A stretch of 64,000 bases of DNA from an uncultured Bacteroidales bacterium (GTDB lineage: Bacteria; Bacteroidota; Bacteroidia; Bacteroidales; Bacteroidaceae). The stretch is taken from contig CADBXL010000013.1 in assembly GCA_902798615.1 (NCBI GenBank), positions 1 to 64,000 of the forward strand, read 5' to 3'. Both the position numbers and the translations under genes were made by a program. Position 1 is the first letter of the stretch, and each line of letters opens with the position of its first letter. Under the pieces are notes generated by a model that did not search any database, was not told the origin of the DNA, and saw only the letters and a program-made list of their open reading frames with translations. Of this stretch, positions 29,405-37,918 are shown one piece after another.

Positions 29405-29496
29405 AATCATTATCTTTGCAACGTGTTTTTCATGGTATTTAGATTATTAAGGTTAATATGCACCCATAGCCTGTGACAGGTTGTGGGTGTTTTATG
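29405..29496 (+). ncRNA. Candidate small RNA with its own promoter and terminator
   Basis: TATCTTTG (29411-29418) is a good -7 element with AT-rich sequence upstream. Transcription would start near 29425 and run about 70 nt to an imperfect 13-bp hairpin (CACCCATAGCCTG at 29461-29473 and CAGGTTGTGGGTG at 29477-29489), followed by TTTTA. No ORF is present. Layout and size fit small RNAs of Bacteroidales such as the Bacteroidales-1 type, but I cannot run a covariance search. The rest of the gap (29500-29800) contains one GC-rich repeat patch near 29515-29590 and AT-rich sequence. Confidence 0.5.
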
Positions 29497-29789
29497 AAAT
29501 ACAATAAAAGCCCCTCTGTCCGCAGACATCTATTCCGATGTTACCCCCACCTCAAAGGGAGAGAGCCGATTAGCGATGGGAAGTCTCCATTCGATTAAAT
29601 GCTAATCTGCATTTTTCATTTTACAATTAAATTGTATATGGCAAATGTCAAATTGTGTGCGATAACACATACATTTCAGTAACAACACATTCAAACAAAA
29701 CCGCAACAGAAATTTAGACTAAAATTAGGACAAAATCACTCAAAATTCAGAAATATCAACCAATTTTACAAAAAAAGTAAAAAAAAATT

Positions 29790-29894
29790 TGGAAGTTTGT
29801 TCATTTTTTTGTATATTTGCCACAGAAGATTTAGCGACATCTTACATTTATTTCCGATAAAATATCCTTATTTCTACGATAATACCTGAATGTT
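29790..29894 (+). promoter_or_regulatory. Promoter of the PL9 pectate lyase gene
   Basis: TATATTTG at 29812-29819, with a TTTG-containing segment about 25 bases upstream, fits the Bacteroidota promoter. The leader is about 65 nt and AT-rich. Confidence 0.65.
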
Positions 29895-31298
29895 ATGAAA
29901 CATATTATATTGACAATAGCAGTACTATTATGTACTACATCTGCACTTTCGCAGAAGACATATTTCTGCTCACCTAACGGTAGCGCAACAGCTGAGGGCA
30001 CCATCAGTTCCCCAGTCGATTTCGCTACGGGTGTAGAGAAAATGTCACGCGCCGATACCTTGTATTGTCGCGGAGGTCAATATAACCTGACTTCAACCAT
30101 TCATATTAAGAACAAGGACGGTTTTAAAGGTAATAACACAGCAATCTTAGCCTATAAGAACGAGAAGCCTATCATGGATTTCCGCAAGCAGGACTATGGA
30201 AAGCGCGGTATCATGGTAGAGTCTGACAACGTTTATATGAAAGGTCTCACAATCCGCTATACCGGCAAGAACGGACTATTCAACATCGGTTCTTACTGCA
30301 TATTCGAGAATCTTGACGTCTATGGCAATGGAGATACCGGCATCCAGATGAAGAACGGCCACAGCAACCTTATTCTTAACTGTGACTCTCACGATAACTT
30401 CGACTATAAGCTCAAGGGTATCGAAGCAGCTGACTTCGGCGGAAATGCCGACGGTTTCGCCGACAAGCAATATTATGGTGGAGGAAACACCTATCGCGGC
30501 TGTCGTGCATGGAACAACTCAGATGACGGCTGGGACTTCTATGCTCACTCTACCGCATACTATGGTGGCACAGTCATAGAGGACTGCATCTGCTACGGTA
30601 ATGGTCCGGAAGAATACGACATGCGCAAACATGCCCGCTATGAGACTGACAAGGAATGGTTCGACCAATTCAAGGGCGACGGCATAGACATAACCGATAA
30701 TGACGGCCAGCCTGGACACGTTTCTTTGAGACACTATACCAACTATGGTAATGGCAACGGCTTCAAACTCGGTGGCAAGCGTACCGTACACAATGTAACG
30801 GTAAAGAACTGCATCTCTGTAAAGAACAGGGTTAAGGGATTCGACCAGAACAACAATCTCGGCAGCATGTGCTTGTATAACAACACCAGTTACCAGAACG
30901 GTGAGAACTACGGATTCCACAACAAGGAGGAGGGCGGTAAGCTTGCTATCCGTAACAGCATAAGCATCGAAGGCCAGAGAGGCGATGTTTTGCAAACAGC
31001 AACAACCGTTCACACGAACAACACATGGGATACCGAAGGCATCAATGCATCAGTAGAGGACTTCAAGTCTGTTGACTATAACAAATACATTCTCGCAAAG
31101 CGTCAGGCAGACGGTTCACTTGCAACAACTCCATTGTTCCGTCTCACCTCAAAGTCAAAGCTCAACAACGCGGGAGTATATGTTGGCACGCCATACTCAG
31201 GCGATCGTCCTAACATCGGCACATTCGAGAATGGAAAGCCGACACAGAAAGACACTATAATATACTCTGAAAGCTTCACTGAAGCTATAAGTCTGTAA
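29895..31298 (+). CDS. PL9-type pectate lyase
   Basis: A 467-residue exported protein: signal peptide (1-19, ending in ALSQ), then a right-handed parallel beta helix. Family PL9 features are GNADGFADKQYYGGGN and WNNSDDGWDFYAH (the Asp-rich calcium site region), and VKGFDQNNNLGSM near the C-terminal part. PL9 enzymes cleave polygalacturonate by calcium-dependent beta-elimination, using a Lys as base. It lies directly downstream of the CE8 pectinesterase but has its own promoter, so the two enzymes form a small pectin-degrading set without a SusC/SusD pair here. No clear T9SS tail is seen: the end (IIYSESFTEAISL) looks short, so the C-terminus may be truncated or the protein periplasmic. Confidence 0.88.
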   Translation: MKHIILTIAVLLCTTSALSQKTYFCSPNGSATAEGTISSPVDFATGVEKMSRADTLYCRGGQYNLTSTIHIKNKDGFKGNNTAILAYKNEKPIMDFRKQDYGKRGIMVESDNVYMKGLTIRYTGKNGLFNIGSYCIFENLDVYGNGDTGIQMKNGHSNLILNCDSHDNFDYKLKGIEAADFGGNADGFADKQYYGGGNTYRGCRAWNNSDDGWDFYAHSTAYYGGTVIEDCICYGNGPEEYDMRKHARYETDKEWFDQFKGDGIDITDNDGQPGHVSLRHYTNYGNGNGFKLGGKRTVHNVTVKNCISVKNRVKGFDQNNNLGSMCLYNNTSYQNGENYGFHNKEEGGKLAIRNSISIEGQRGDVLQTATTVHTNNTWDTEGINASVEDFKSVDYNKYILAKRQADGSLATTPLFRLTSKSKLNNAGVYVGTPYSGDRPNIGTFENGKPTQKDTIIYSESFTEAISL

Positions 31299-31299
31299 G

Positions 31300-31375
31300 C
31301 ATCCACTTACCCCCAAAGTGGCATCTTATAATCTAATCCGTATTAAATATTCCCCTTGGGGGCAGGGGAAGAGCA
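31300..31375. repeat. GC-rich CCCC-GGGG palindrome remnants
   Basis: CTTACCCCCAAAGTGG and TTCCCCTTGGGGGCAGGGG follow the PL9 stop codon. They belong to the GC-rich repeat family and could act as a weak terminator. Confidence 0.5.
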
Positions 31376-31481
31376 TTTTTGAGAAAATAAAGAGATAATG
31401 AATGATTAAAAAAAGTTTTAGGTTTTGGTTTAAAAGGCGCAGGGGAGCAATTCCTTGCGTCTTTCTCATTTAGAGAATAAT

Positions 31482-31597
31482 GATTTGCTTTCGCCTTTTA
31501 GAAAAACCAATTAAAACAAAAGAACACAAAATAAAACATTTGTTTTTTATATGTTTTTATTGGTTTTATCCTGTTTTTTTAGATGGCGAAAACAAAT
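31482..31597. other. Nested inverted repeat of about 116 bp
   Basis: The outer arms are GATTTGCTTTCGCC (31482-31495) and GGCGAAAACAAAT (31585-31597). The inner arms are AAAAACCAATTAAAAC (31502-31517) and GTTTTTATTGGTTTT (31553-31567). It is AT-rich and noncoding. It is followed at 31617-31640 by CGCAAAGACACAAAGGCGC, a low-complexity repeat. Confidence 0.55.
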
Positions 31598-31684
31598 AAT
31601 CCCCTACCCTTTTTTCAAACGCAAAGACACAAAGGCGCAGAGAATTTTTCATTCTTCACTTTTCATTTATTTCTTTTGTGCCTT

Positions 31685-31783
31685 CTAAGTCCGTTCTAAG
31701 TCCGTTGTAAATCCGTTTCAGGTCCGTTCCTTAGAATGGGAGAAAAATGGGACTTACATAGGAATTACTTGGGAGGAAGAAGG
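31685..31783. repeat. 11-nt periodic array 3 (9 units)
   Basis: Nine contiguous 11-nt units: CTAAGTCCGTT twice, GTAAATCCGTT, TCAGGTCCGTT, then ATGGGA-type units up to GAGGAAGAAGG. Read on the minus strand it closely matches the array at 52158, including the junction where the two unit orientations meet. Confidence 0.85.
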
Positions 31784-31826
31784 GAGTTGTGCTAAATGAG
31801 ATTTCCGTGTTCAGAAAATTTTTCTT

Positions 31827-32039
31827 GAGAGTTTTTAAATAGGGGGGTACACTTTTGCCCATTTTATAGGTATAACGCTCTGACAGTCAAGAGATAACGA
31901 AGCGTGCACCCCTCCCCCGAAGTGCACCTATGAAAAGAACGTTTTTAGAAGGGGGGTGCACGCAACGTAAATTACTGGTAATCAGCAGGCAAAAGGGGTA
32001 AAATAGGCAAAAGTGTCCCCCCCCTATTTAAAAACTCTC
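31827..32039. repeat. GTGCAC element, copy 2: 213 bp with about 40-bp terminal inverted repeats
   Basis: The left end GAGAGTTTTTAAATAGGGGG and the right end CCCCCTATTTAAAAACTCTC are inverted copies, and the match extends through ACACTTTTGCC on the left and GGCAAAAGTGT on the right. Inside is a second inverted pair around GCGTGCACC and GGTGCACGC. There is no ORF. The layout is that of a miniature inverted-repeat element; no parent transposase is present in the window. Confidence 0.75.
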
Positions 32040-32082
32040 GGGAAAAAATCAAAGAGAAGGTTACCCCTATTCAAAAACAGCA

Positions 32083-32116
32083 TAAGGAGCGCCCTCGTTA
32101 TGAGAGCGCCCCTTAA
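32083..32116 (-). terminator. Terminator of the dipeptidase gene
   Basis: A stem of about 13 bp with two mismatches, TAAGGAGCGCCCTC (32083-32096) and GAGAGCGCCCCTTA (32102-32115), has a U-rich stretch on the minus strand. It lies 36 bp after the stop codon at 32152. Confidence 0.65.
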
Positions 32117-32151
32117 GTATTTATTTATATTGCTGAAGGTTTTTGTCTTTC

Positions 32152-32934
32152 TCACTTTTTCAGTTGCTTGACAGGGAAAGTGAAATATGTGTCAGGGAAA
32201 GGTTCGTTCTTCAATGTGAAATGCCACCATTCACTATCAAGAGGCTTGAAACCGTGCCGTAGCATCGCATTACGCAGAATCATACGATTAGCAAACTGCT
32301 GGGGAGTTATGGAACGTCCGATAGGTGATTTGCTATTATCTCCAGTATATTTGCCTGTTTCGGGATTTCCACAGAAATCAGGATGACTCTCAGGACCGAA
32401 CCAATCGAAAGTACCGCCCATATCAACCTCCTTTTCCGTTTTCATATCAAAAAGCGTGAGGTCAACGGTACTGCCACGTGTATGACCGCTTTTCTCGTAT
32501 ATATATTCCTGCTCAAAGAGCACGCTCTTGTCGAGGTCAGGATAGAAATATCGCTTCATCAGCGTATCTGGGATATTTGCAGCCCAACGCACGAAGTGGT
32601 CAACGCCCTTTTGCGGACGATAGGCATCGTAGATCTTCAATCTATAGCCAAGTGTTATGACATCGTCGCTAACAGCCCGAAGACTATCGGCAGCCTGTTT
32701 GGTAAGCAATGCCGTTGGTTCCTCATAACCGTCAATACGGGTTCCCACGAAGTTATACGTACCAAAATAGCGTATCTCCATTATTACATCAGGCACGACA
32801 TCGGTAAGAGTAACGAAGTGACTTGTATCGTCGGTTGTATTTGCCTCCATACTCTTCTTTTCTGTCGCACTCTTGCAACAGCACATCATTGCCACCGCTA
32901 ATACGCTTAACGCAATCATCAAATTCTTTTTCAT
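32152..32934 (-). CDS. D-Ala-D-Ala dipeptidase (VanX/DdpX-like, M15) lipoprotein
   Basis: A 260-residue peptidase family M15D protein that hydrolyses D-Ala-D-Ala dipeptide. Zinc ligands and catalytic residues are visible: SGHTRGSTVDLTL (the SxHxxGxAxD motif; His and Asp ligands) and SEWWHF (catalytic Glu, third ligand His). There is also the substrate-binding Arg in DAYRP. The N-terminus (LAVAMMCCCKSA) is a lipoprotein-type signal, so the enzyme is probably anchored in the envelope, unlike cytoplasmic VanX. It is therefore more likely to recycle cell-wall peptides than to confer vancomycin resistance; no vanH or vanA gene is near. Confidence 0.92.
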   Translation of the reverse strand: MKKNLMIALSVLAVAMMCCCKSATEKKSMEANTTDDTSHFVTLTDVVPDVIMEIRYFGTYNFVGTRIDGYEEPTALLTKQAADSLRAVSDDVITLGYRLKIYDAYRPQKGVDHFVRWAANIPDTLMKRYFYPDLDKSVLFEQEYIYEKSGHTRGSTVDLTLFDMKTEKEVDMGGTFDWFGPESHPDFCGNPETGKYTGDNSKSPIGRSITPQQFANRMILRNAMLRHGFKPLDSEWWHFTLKNEPFPDTYFTFPVKQLKK

Positions 32935-32974
32935 AGCATCATTATTTTAGGGGTTATTAATTAACTTTCCGTGT

Positions 32975-33913
32975 TCAGACTAACTCTATTCCGCCGTCGT
33001 TGATGGTGATGAGACGACGCTTGTAGAGGTCACCGATGGCACGCTTGTAGGTTTTCTTGCTGACGCCAAATTGCTCCTTGATTTCCTCAGCACTACTCTT
33101 GTCCCCTAAGCGACAACGACCTCCACGATATTGCAGATAATGAAGCAACTGCTCTGCAAAGTCCTCGGTATGCTGTCTGCCACTTGGCTGAAGGGCAATG
33201 TCTATCTTGCCGTCAGGACGGATCTTTGTGATATACGCATCTACACGGTCTCCTGTATGGATGTCCTTGAACACCTGAGAGTCATAAAGCAGAGCACTAT
33301 ACTTGTTTTCGATGATAGCCTTGAAACCGAGATCGGTCTTTTGCCAGATGAGGGCTGAGACTTTTGAGCCAGGCTGAAGAAGCCCCCTCCCAGCCTCCCC
33401 GAGGGGAGGAGTGGATAAGTCACCTTTTTCTTGCTGCGAGAGAATCGTGTCTTCTTTTTCCGCAGACGGTCTATAATCCTTGGCGAGTTTATCATTTTCA
33501 AGCCATTTCTCAACTTTGGCAGAAGCCATGATGCGGTAGCTCTCCTCGTCAAGATGAACGTGAACGATATATGAGCGACCAACCTCCATGCGTTTCTTCT
33601 GCTCACGGAACGGACAGAAGAGGTCTTTCATCAGTCCCCAGTCGAGGAAAGCTCCAAATTCATTCACCCAAGCCACTTCCAAGTAGGCAAAATCGCCTAC
33701 CATAGCCTTCGGTTCAAGTGTGGTAGCCACACGACGCTCCTCATTATCGAGATAGACGAACACTTCTATCTCATCGCCGACTTCAAGGTCTTCTGGCACA
33801 TAGCGGGCTGGGAGTAATATCTTGCCCTCCTCGTCGCCTTCAAGGTACATGCCGAAATCAACCTTCCAAGCCGCTTTCAGCAGGTTCTTCTGTCCTAACA
33901 GTATTTTCTTCAT
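32975..33913 (-). CDS. S1-domain RNA-binding protein (CvfB/YitL-like)
   Basis: A 312-residue protein of the CvfB family: three S1-like OB domains (about residues 10-65, 70-135 and 183-243) and a C-terminal winged-helix domain (about 250-312, [21 protein letters not shown]). These proteins bind RNA, and regulatory roles are known in Gram-positives. Between the second and third S1 domains lies an inserted linker (about residues 164-182, containing [15 protein letters not shown]). It is encoded by a GC-rich palindromic repeat at 33381-33413, a coding-sequence insertion of an intergenic repeat. The first 56 bases overlap the 3' end of the upstream ABC ATPase gene in another frame. The start is supported by [10 protein letters not shown] aligning with the family's N-terminal region. 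Confidence 0.87.
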   Translation of the reverse strand: MKKILLGQKNLLKAAWKVDFGMYLEGDEEGKILLPARYVPEDLEVGDEIEVFVYLDNEERRVATTLEPKAMVGDFAYLEVAWVNEFGAFLDWGLMKDLFCPFREQKKRMEVGRSYIVHVHLDEESYRIMASAKVEKWLENDKLAKDYRPSAEKEDTILSQQEKGDLSTPPLGEAGRGLLQPGSKVSALIWQKTDLGFKAIIENKYSALLYDSQVFKDIHTGDRVDAYITKIRPDGKIDIALQPSGRQHTEDFAEQLLHYLQYRGGRCRLGDKSSAEEIKEQFGVSKKTYKRAIGDLYKRRLITINDGGIELV

Positions 33914-34565
33914 TGTTATATATCACTCCATCTTTTAGGTGAATACATCTGTCTGTTATCTGCGAGAGTCCCTCGTCATGGGTTACGATAACAAAGGTCT
34001 GGCCGAACTTATCTCTAAGGTCAAAGAACAACTGATGAAGCTCAGCCTTGTTCTTTGTATCGAGCGAACCCGAAGGCTCGTCGGCAAAGATAACCGCAGG
34101 ATTATTGACCAAAGCACGGGCTACAGCCACACGTTGTTTCTCACCGCCAGAAAGTTCAGCAGGCTTATGCGATGCACGTTCGGCAAGTCCCATGAACTCA
34201 AGCAATTCCTCTGCACGGGCTTTGGCTTCTTTCTTGCCTTTTCCAGCGATAAAGGCAGGAATCATAATATTCTCAAGGGCTGTGAACTCAGGCAATAGCT
34301 GATGAAACTGAAACACGAATCCAATATGCTGATTGCGGAAGTCGGACTGTTTCTTGCCCGACAATTCATTTACAGCGACGCCATCCACAATAACAGTACC
34401 TGTATCTGCCTTGTCGAGAGTACCCATAATCTGGAGAAGCGTGGTCTTTCCGGCACCACTTGGTCCGACAATACTCACGACCTCTCCTTTGTCAATATGG
34501 AGATCAATGCCTTTGAGCACCTGTAGCGAGCCAAAGGACTTGGTTATATTCTTTATATCAATCAC
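33858..34565 (-). CDS. ABC transporter ATPase, LolD/MacB-like
   Basis: A 235-residue ABC ATPase of the LolD type, which in its best-known form powers lipoprotein release from the inner membrane together with LolC/E permeases. It has the Walker [14 protein letters not shown]-loop [10 protein letters not shown], signature [15 protein letters not shown], Walker [12 protein letters not shown] and H-loop VTHD. The C-terminus has an extra acidic tail ([17 protein letters not shown]) that overlaps the start of the downstream S1-protein gene by 56 bp. No permease gene is nearby, so its exact partner is unknown. Confidence 0.88.
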   Translation of the reverse strand: MIDIKNITKSFGSLQVLKGIDLHIDKGEVVSIVGPSGAGKTTLLQIMGTLDKADTGTVIVDGVAVNELSGKKQSDFRNQHIGFVFQFHQLLPEFTALENIMIPAFIAGKGKKEAKARAEELLEFMGLAERASHKPAELSGGEKQRVAVARALVNNPAVIFADEPSGSLDTKNKAELHQLFFDLRDKFGQTFVIVTHDEGLSQITDRCIHLKDGVIYNNEENTVRTEEPAESGLEG

Positions 34566-34591
34566 TCTATTTCGATTTTAAAATATACAAT

Positions 34592-36721
34592 TTAGTCTTC
34601 CTTTCCTGTAATTTTCTTCTTCATATACTCCCAGAGGCTCTCCTGCTCGGTATGCTGTGCAGCAGCGAAGGTCATAGCATCAGGCTGACTTCCATACTGA
34701 TCTGGGAAGATTATCATTACATTCTTCTTGTGATAGTAACGAGTCAATTCATCAGGCAAACGCTCCATCGCCGACTTATAAGAAACCGTACCTTGACGGG
34801 CTGTGATTACCACGAGCATATGATGATTCTCAATACTCTCAGCAAGTGATATGAACCCGTTCCAATGCTCCATCTCAACATACTCGGCACGCATGGACTT
34901 ATGTTTTGCCTGCACGAAATTGGTTATGAACTCCAGAGTATTGCTTCTTCCATGGAAAACGATACGGCAGCCAAGACGCTCTGTAAGTCGTGACAGTCTC
35001 TCAAGCCAGCGATAGAAACCCGGCTCAAGCTCCGCACGAGATGGTACGGCTACCTGAAGGGCGCGCAAGGTGTTCAGAGGTATCACACAACGGGCAATGA
35101 TGATCTGACGATTAAGTGAATGGAAGATGCTCTGTGCGAACTGTCCCCAAAACTTACGTGTAGAGTTATCGTGGATATGCTGTCCGAGGATGATCTCCGA
35201 GCAATCGTATTCCTTGAAAGCATGGTTGATGCCGTTGGCAATGTTGGTAGCTAGACGTACCTGTGGAAGAACAGGAACATCAGCAGCAGCGGCCTTCTGT
35301 TGCACATGCTTCAGAAGTTGTTGTCCCTGTCGCTGATTATATGCAGCATCCTCATCATCGTAAACCACATTTAGAGCTATCAGGCCACGATTCAAACGTC
35401 TGTTACGCATCATTATAGCGAGATCAAGCAACGTGTCACATGTCTCAGGATATTTTACAGGAATGAGAATCTTCTCATCATCACCCTTTGATTCCTCGAA
35501 ATTAGCGCCCTTATCCTGCTTTTCCTTCAGAACAATGGCACGTGCGGCATTATCCGTCACGATGGTTGAGATGATACAAGTGAAGAGAATCATTATCACC
35601 ACGCCATTTAGCACACCATCATCAAGGAGGTATTGGCCAGGACTAACTTCCAGTTTCATACCAATCATTACAATCGCAATAGCACCGGCAGCATGGGCAG
35701 AGGTGAGTCCGAACATGAAATGCCCTTCCAGCCTATGCATACGGAATACGAATGCGCTGAGATATGCAGCCAAGGCCTTTCCGATAGTTCCGAAGACAAC
35801 CATACATGCCATTATCATGATGATATCGCCACCAGCAAAGAGCAAGCGTACATTGATGAGCATACCCACACCAATAAGGAAATACGGAATGAAAAGGGCA
35901 TTACCTATAAACTCAAGTCTGTTCATCAGAGGCGATACCGTAGGGATGAACCTGTTGAGTATCAAGCCTGAATAGAAAGCGCCAAAGATACCCTCAAGAC
36001 CTATCAGTTCACTTGCAGCTGCACTAAGGAACAACAGCGAAAGTACAAAGATGAACTGCATAACAGCATCAGAATATCTGCGCAGGAAATATCTCGTAAC
36101 ACGAGGAATCACATAAACAGTCACAGCACAGTAAGCCGAGAACTTAACTGCGAACAAAGCCCAAAAGGCATATCCTGTGCCTCCTGTGGCACTACCCACA
36201 AGGGCAGCCATAGAAACAAGGGCAATGAAGAGTGAGAGCATTGAGGCACCTACGGAAAGCGTGGTGACGGTGTTCTTCTGCAAGCCATACCTTGCAACTA
36301 TAGGATAGGCAATAAGCGTGTTACTCGACATGATACAGCCGATAAGCACCGATGCCATCGGACTATATCCAAGATACCAAGTACAAGAGAAATAAGTCAG
36401 GATAAAAGGAATACAGAAAGACAGGAATCCATATCCCAAGACTTTTCGGTAATCATTCCTCAAGCCTTCCATATCCATTTCAAGTCCGGCAAGGAACATG
36501 ATATACAGAAGTCCTACCTTACCGAACAATTCGAAACTCGAATCACGCTCCAGAATATTGAGGCCATATTTGCCAACAATGATACCGGCAAGCACCATTC
36601 CGATGATATGGGGAATTCGCAGTTTTCCCATGACAATAGGCGCAACAAGAATGATGCAGAGCACGACGAAGAAAATCATCGTGGGATTGGTTATAGGGAA
36701 ATATTGCGAAATATCTAGCAT
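34592..36721 (-). CDS. CPA2 (Kef/NhaS-type) cation:proton antiporter
   Basis: A 709-residue protein: an N-terminal membrane domain of about 12 helices (residues 15-400) and a cytoplasmic C-terminal half of about 300 residues. The latter shows two universal-stress-protein-like repeats (EKILIPVKYPETCDTLLDLA, and CRIVFHGRSNTLEF onwards). The membrane part has the family blocks GMVLAGIIVGKYG, LYIMFLAGLEMDM and SAAASELIGLEGIFGAFYSG. It exchanges Na+ or K+ for protons across the inner membrane. With trkA and trkH a few kb away it suggests local clustering of cation homeostasis, though they are on the opposite strand. It ends 26 bp before the LolD-like gene, which probably belongs to the same transcript. 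Confidence 0.9.
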   Translation of the reverse strand: MLDISQYFPITNPTMIFFVVLCIILVAPIVMGKLRIPHIIGMVLAGIIVGKYGLNILERDSSFELFGKVGLLYIMFLAGLEMDMEGLRNDYRKVLGYGFLSFCIPFILTYFSCTWYLGYSPMASVLIGCIMSSNTLIAYPIVARYGLQKNTVTTLSVGASMLSLFIALVSMAALVGSATGGTGYAFWALFAVKFSAYCAVTVYVIPRVTRYFLRRYSDAVMQFIFVLSLLFLSAAASELIGLEGIFGAFYSGLILNRFIPTVSPLMNRLEFIGNALFIPYFLIGVGMLINVRLLFAGGDIIMIMACMVVFGTIGKALAAYLSAFVFRMHRLEGHFMFGLTSAHAAGAIAIVMIGMKLEVSPGQYLLDDGVLNGVVIMILFTCIISTIVTDNAARAIVLKEKQDKGANFEESKGDDEKILIPVKYPETCDTLLDLAIMMRNRRLNRGLIALNVVYDDEDAAYNQRQGQQLLKHVQQKAAAADVPVLPQVRLATNIANGINHAFKEYDCSEIILGQHIHDNSTRKFWGQFAQSIFHSLNRQIIIARCVIPLNTLRALQVAVPSRAELEPGFYRWLERLSRLTERLGCRIVFHGRSNTLEFITNFVQAKHKSMRAEYVEMEHWNGFISLAESIENHHMLVVITARQGTVSYKSAMERLPDELTRYYHKKNVMIIFPDQYGSQPDAMTFAAAQHTEQESLWEYMKKKITGKED

Positions 36722-36794
36722 TGATTTATGTTTGTTTTCACGTTTTTTGACTGCAAAATTGCAAAAAAATCGGCAAAATAGCGAATAATCCCCC

Positions 36795-36859
36795 GAAAAT
36801 TATTAATTTTGTACCGCAATTTTGAGATTTTTTATAACAACAACTAAAAATTAGAAGAA
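36795..36859 (+). promoter_or_regulatory. asd-dxs promoter
   Basis: TAATTTTG at 36804-36811 followed by TACCG matches the -7 element. The divergent antiporter probably starts from GCAATTTTGCAGTC on the minus strand near 36750. Confidence 0.65.
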
Positions 36860-37918
36860 ATGAAAGTAGCAATTGTTGGTGCAAGTGGTGCAGTAGGACA
36901 GGAGTTCCTTCGCGTCCTTGATGAGAGAAATTTCCCTATGGATGACCTCGTTTTGTTTGGTAGTGAGCGTTCAGCTGGTACCAAGTACACATTCCGTGGT
37001 AAGGAATACGAGGTCAAGCTTCTCCAGCACAACGATGACTTCAAGGATGTTGACATCGCATTCACAAGTGCTGGCGCTGGTACATCCAAGGAGTTTGCAG
37101 CTGACATTACTAAATATGGTGCTGTGATGATTGACAACTCAAGCGCATTCCGCATGGACGATGATGTGCCATTGGTTGTACCTGAGTGCAATGCCGAGGA
37201 TGCCCTCAACCGTCCACGCGGTATCATCGCAAACCCTAACTGTACAACTATCATGATGGTAGTGGTGCTCAAGCCATTGGAGAAGCTCTCTCATATCAAG
37301 AGAATCCACGTAGCTTCTTACCAGAGTGCTTCTGGTGCCGGTGCAGCAGCTATGGCAGAGCTTCAGCAGCAGTATAAGGAGCTCGCCAACAACGAGCAGC
37401 CAACCGTTAACAAGTTCGCTTACCAGTTGGCTTACAACGTAATTCCACAGATCGACGTCTTCCAGGACAACGGCTACACCAAGGAGGAGATGAAGATGTT
37501 CAACGAGACAAAGAAGATCATGCATACCGATGCTAAGTGCTCTGCTATGTGTGTTCGTATCTCTTCTCTCCGTGCTCACTCTGAGGCTGTATGGATTGAG
37601 ACAGAGGAGCCGATCTCAGTAGAGGCTGCTCAGGAGGCTCTTCGCAATGGCGAGGGCGTAACTCTTGTTGACGATCCAAAGCGTGTTGGTGCTAAGGCTA
37701 ACCCTGATGCAAACAAGGAGACAATGGAAGGTCTGCCTTACCCAATGCCTCTCTACACAGCAGGTAAAGACGATGTATATGTAGGTCGTGTACGCAAGGA
37801 TCTCTCTGATCCTAATGGACTTACATTCTGGCTCTCTGGCGACCAGATCAAGAAGGGTGCTGCTCTGAACGCTGTTCAGATTGCCGAGTACCTTATCAAG
37901 GTTGGAAACGTAAAATAA
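36860..37918 (+). CDS. asd: Aspartate-semialdehyde dehydrogenase
   Basis: Asd (EC 1.2.1.11) reduces aspartyl phosphate to aspartate semialdehyde for lysine/DAP, threonine and methionine synthesis. The 352 residues show the NADP-binding start [18 protein letters not shown], the catalytic Cys in [12 protein letters not shown], the substrate-binding [11 protein letters not shown] and the active-site His region [14 protein letters not shown]. It feeds the Ddh route encoded at 9298-10197. Its stop codon overlaps the dxs start by one base (TAATG), so the two genes are translationally coupled. Confidence 0.97.
   Translation: MKVAIVGASGAVGQEFLRVLDERNFPMDDLVLFGSERSAGTKYTFRGKEYEVKLLQHNDDFKDVDIAFTSAGAGTSKEFAADITKYGAVMIDNSSAFRMDDDVPLVVPECNAEDALNRPRGIIANPNCTTIMMVVVLKPLEKLSHIKRIHVASYQSASGAGAAAMAELQQQYKELANNEQPTVNKFAYQLAYNVIPQIDVFQDNGYTKEEMKMFNETKKIMHTDAKCSAMCVRISSLRAHSEAVWIETEEPISVEAAQEALRNGEGVTLVDDPKRVGAKANPDANKETMEGLPYPMPLYTAGKDDVYVGRVRKDLSDPNGLTFWLSGDQIKKGAALNAVQIAEYLIKVGNVK

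Noticed and set aside
32152-32934. Vancomycin-resistance vanX
   Set aside because: The enzyme class matches, but the product has a lipoprotein signal and no vanH, vanA, vanR or vanS gene is nearby; a cell-wall recycling role is more likely.
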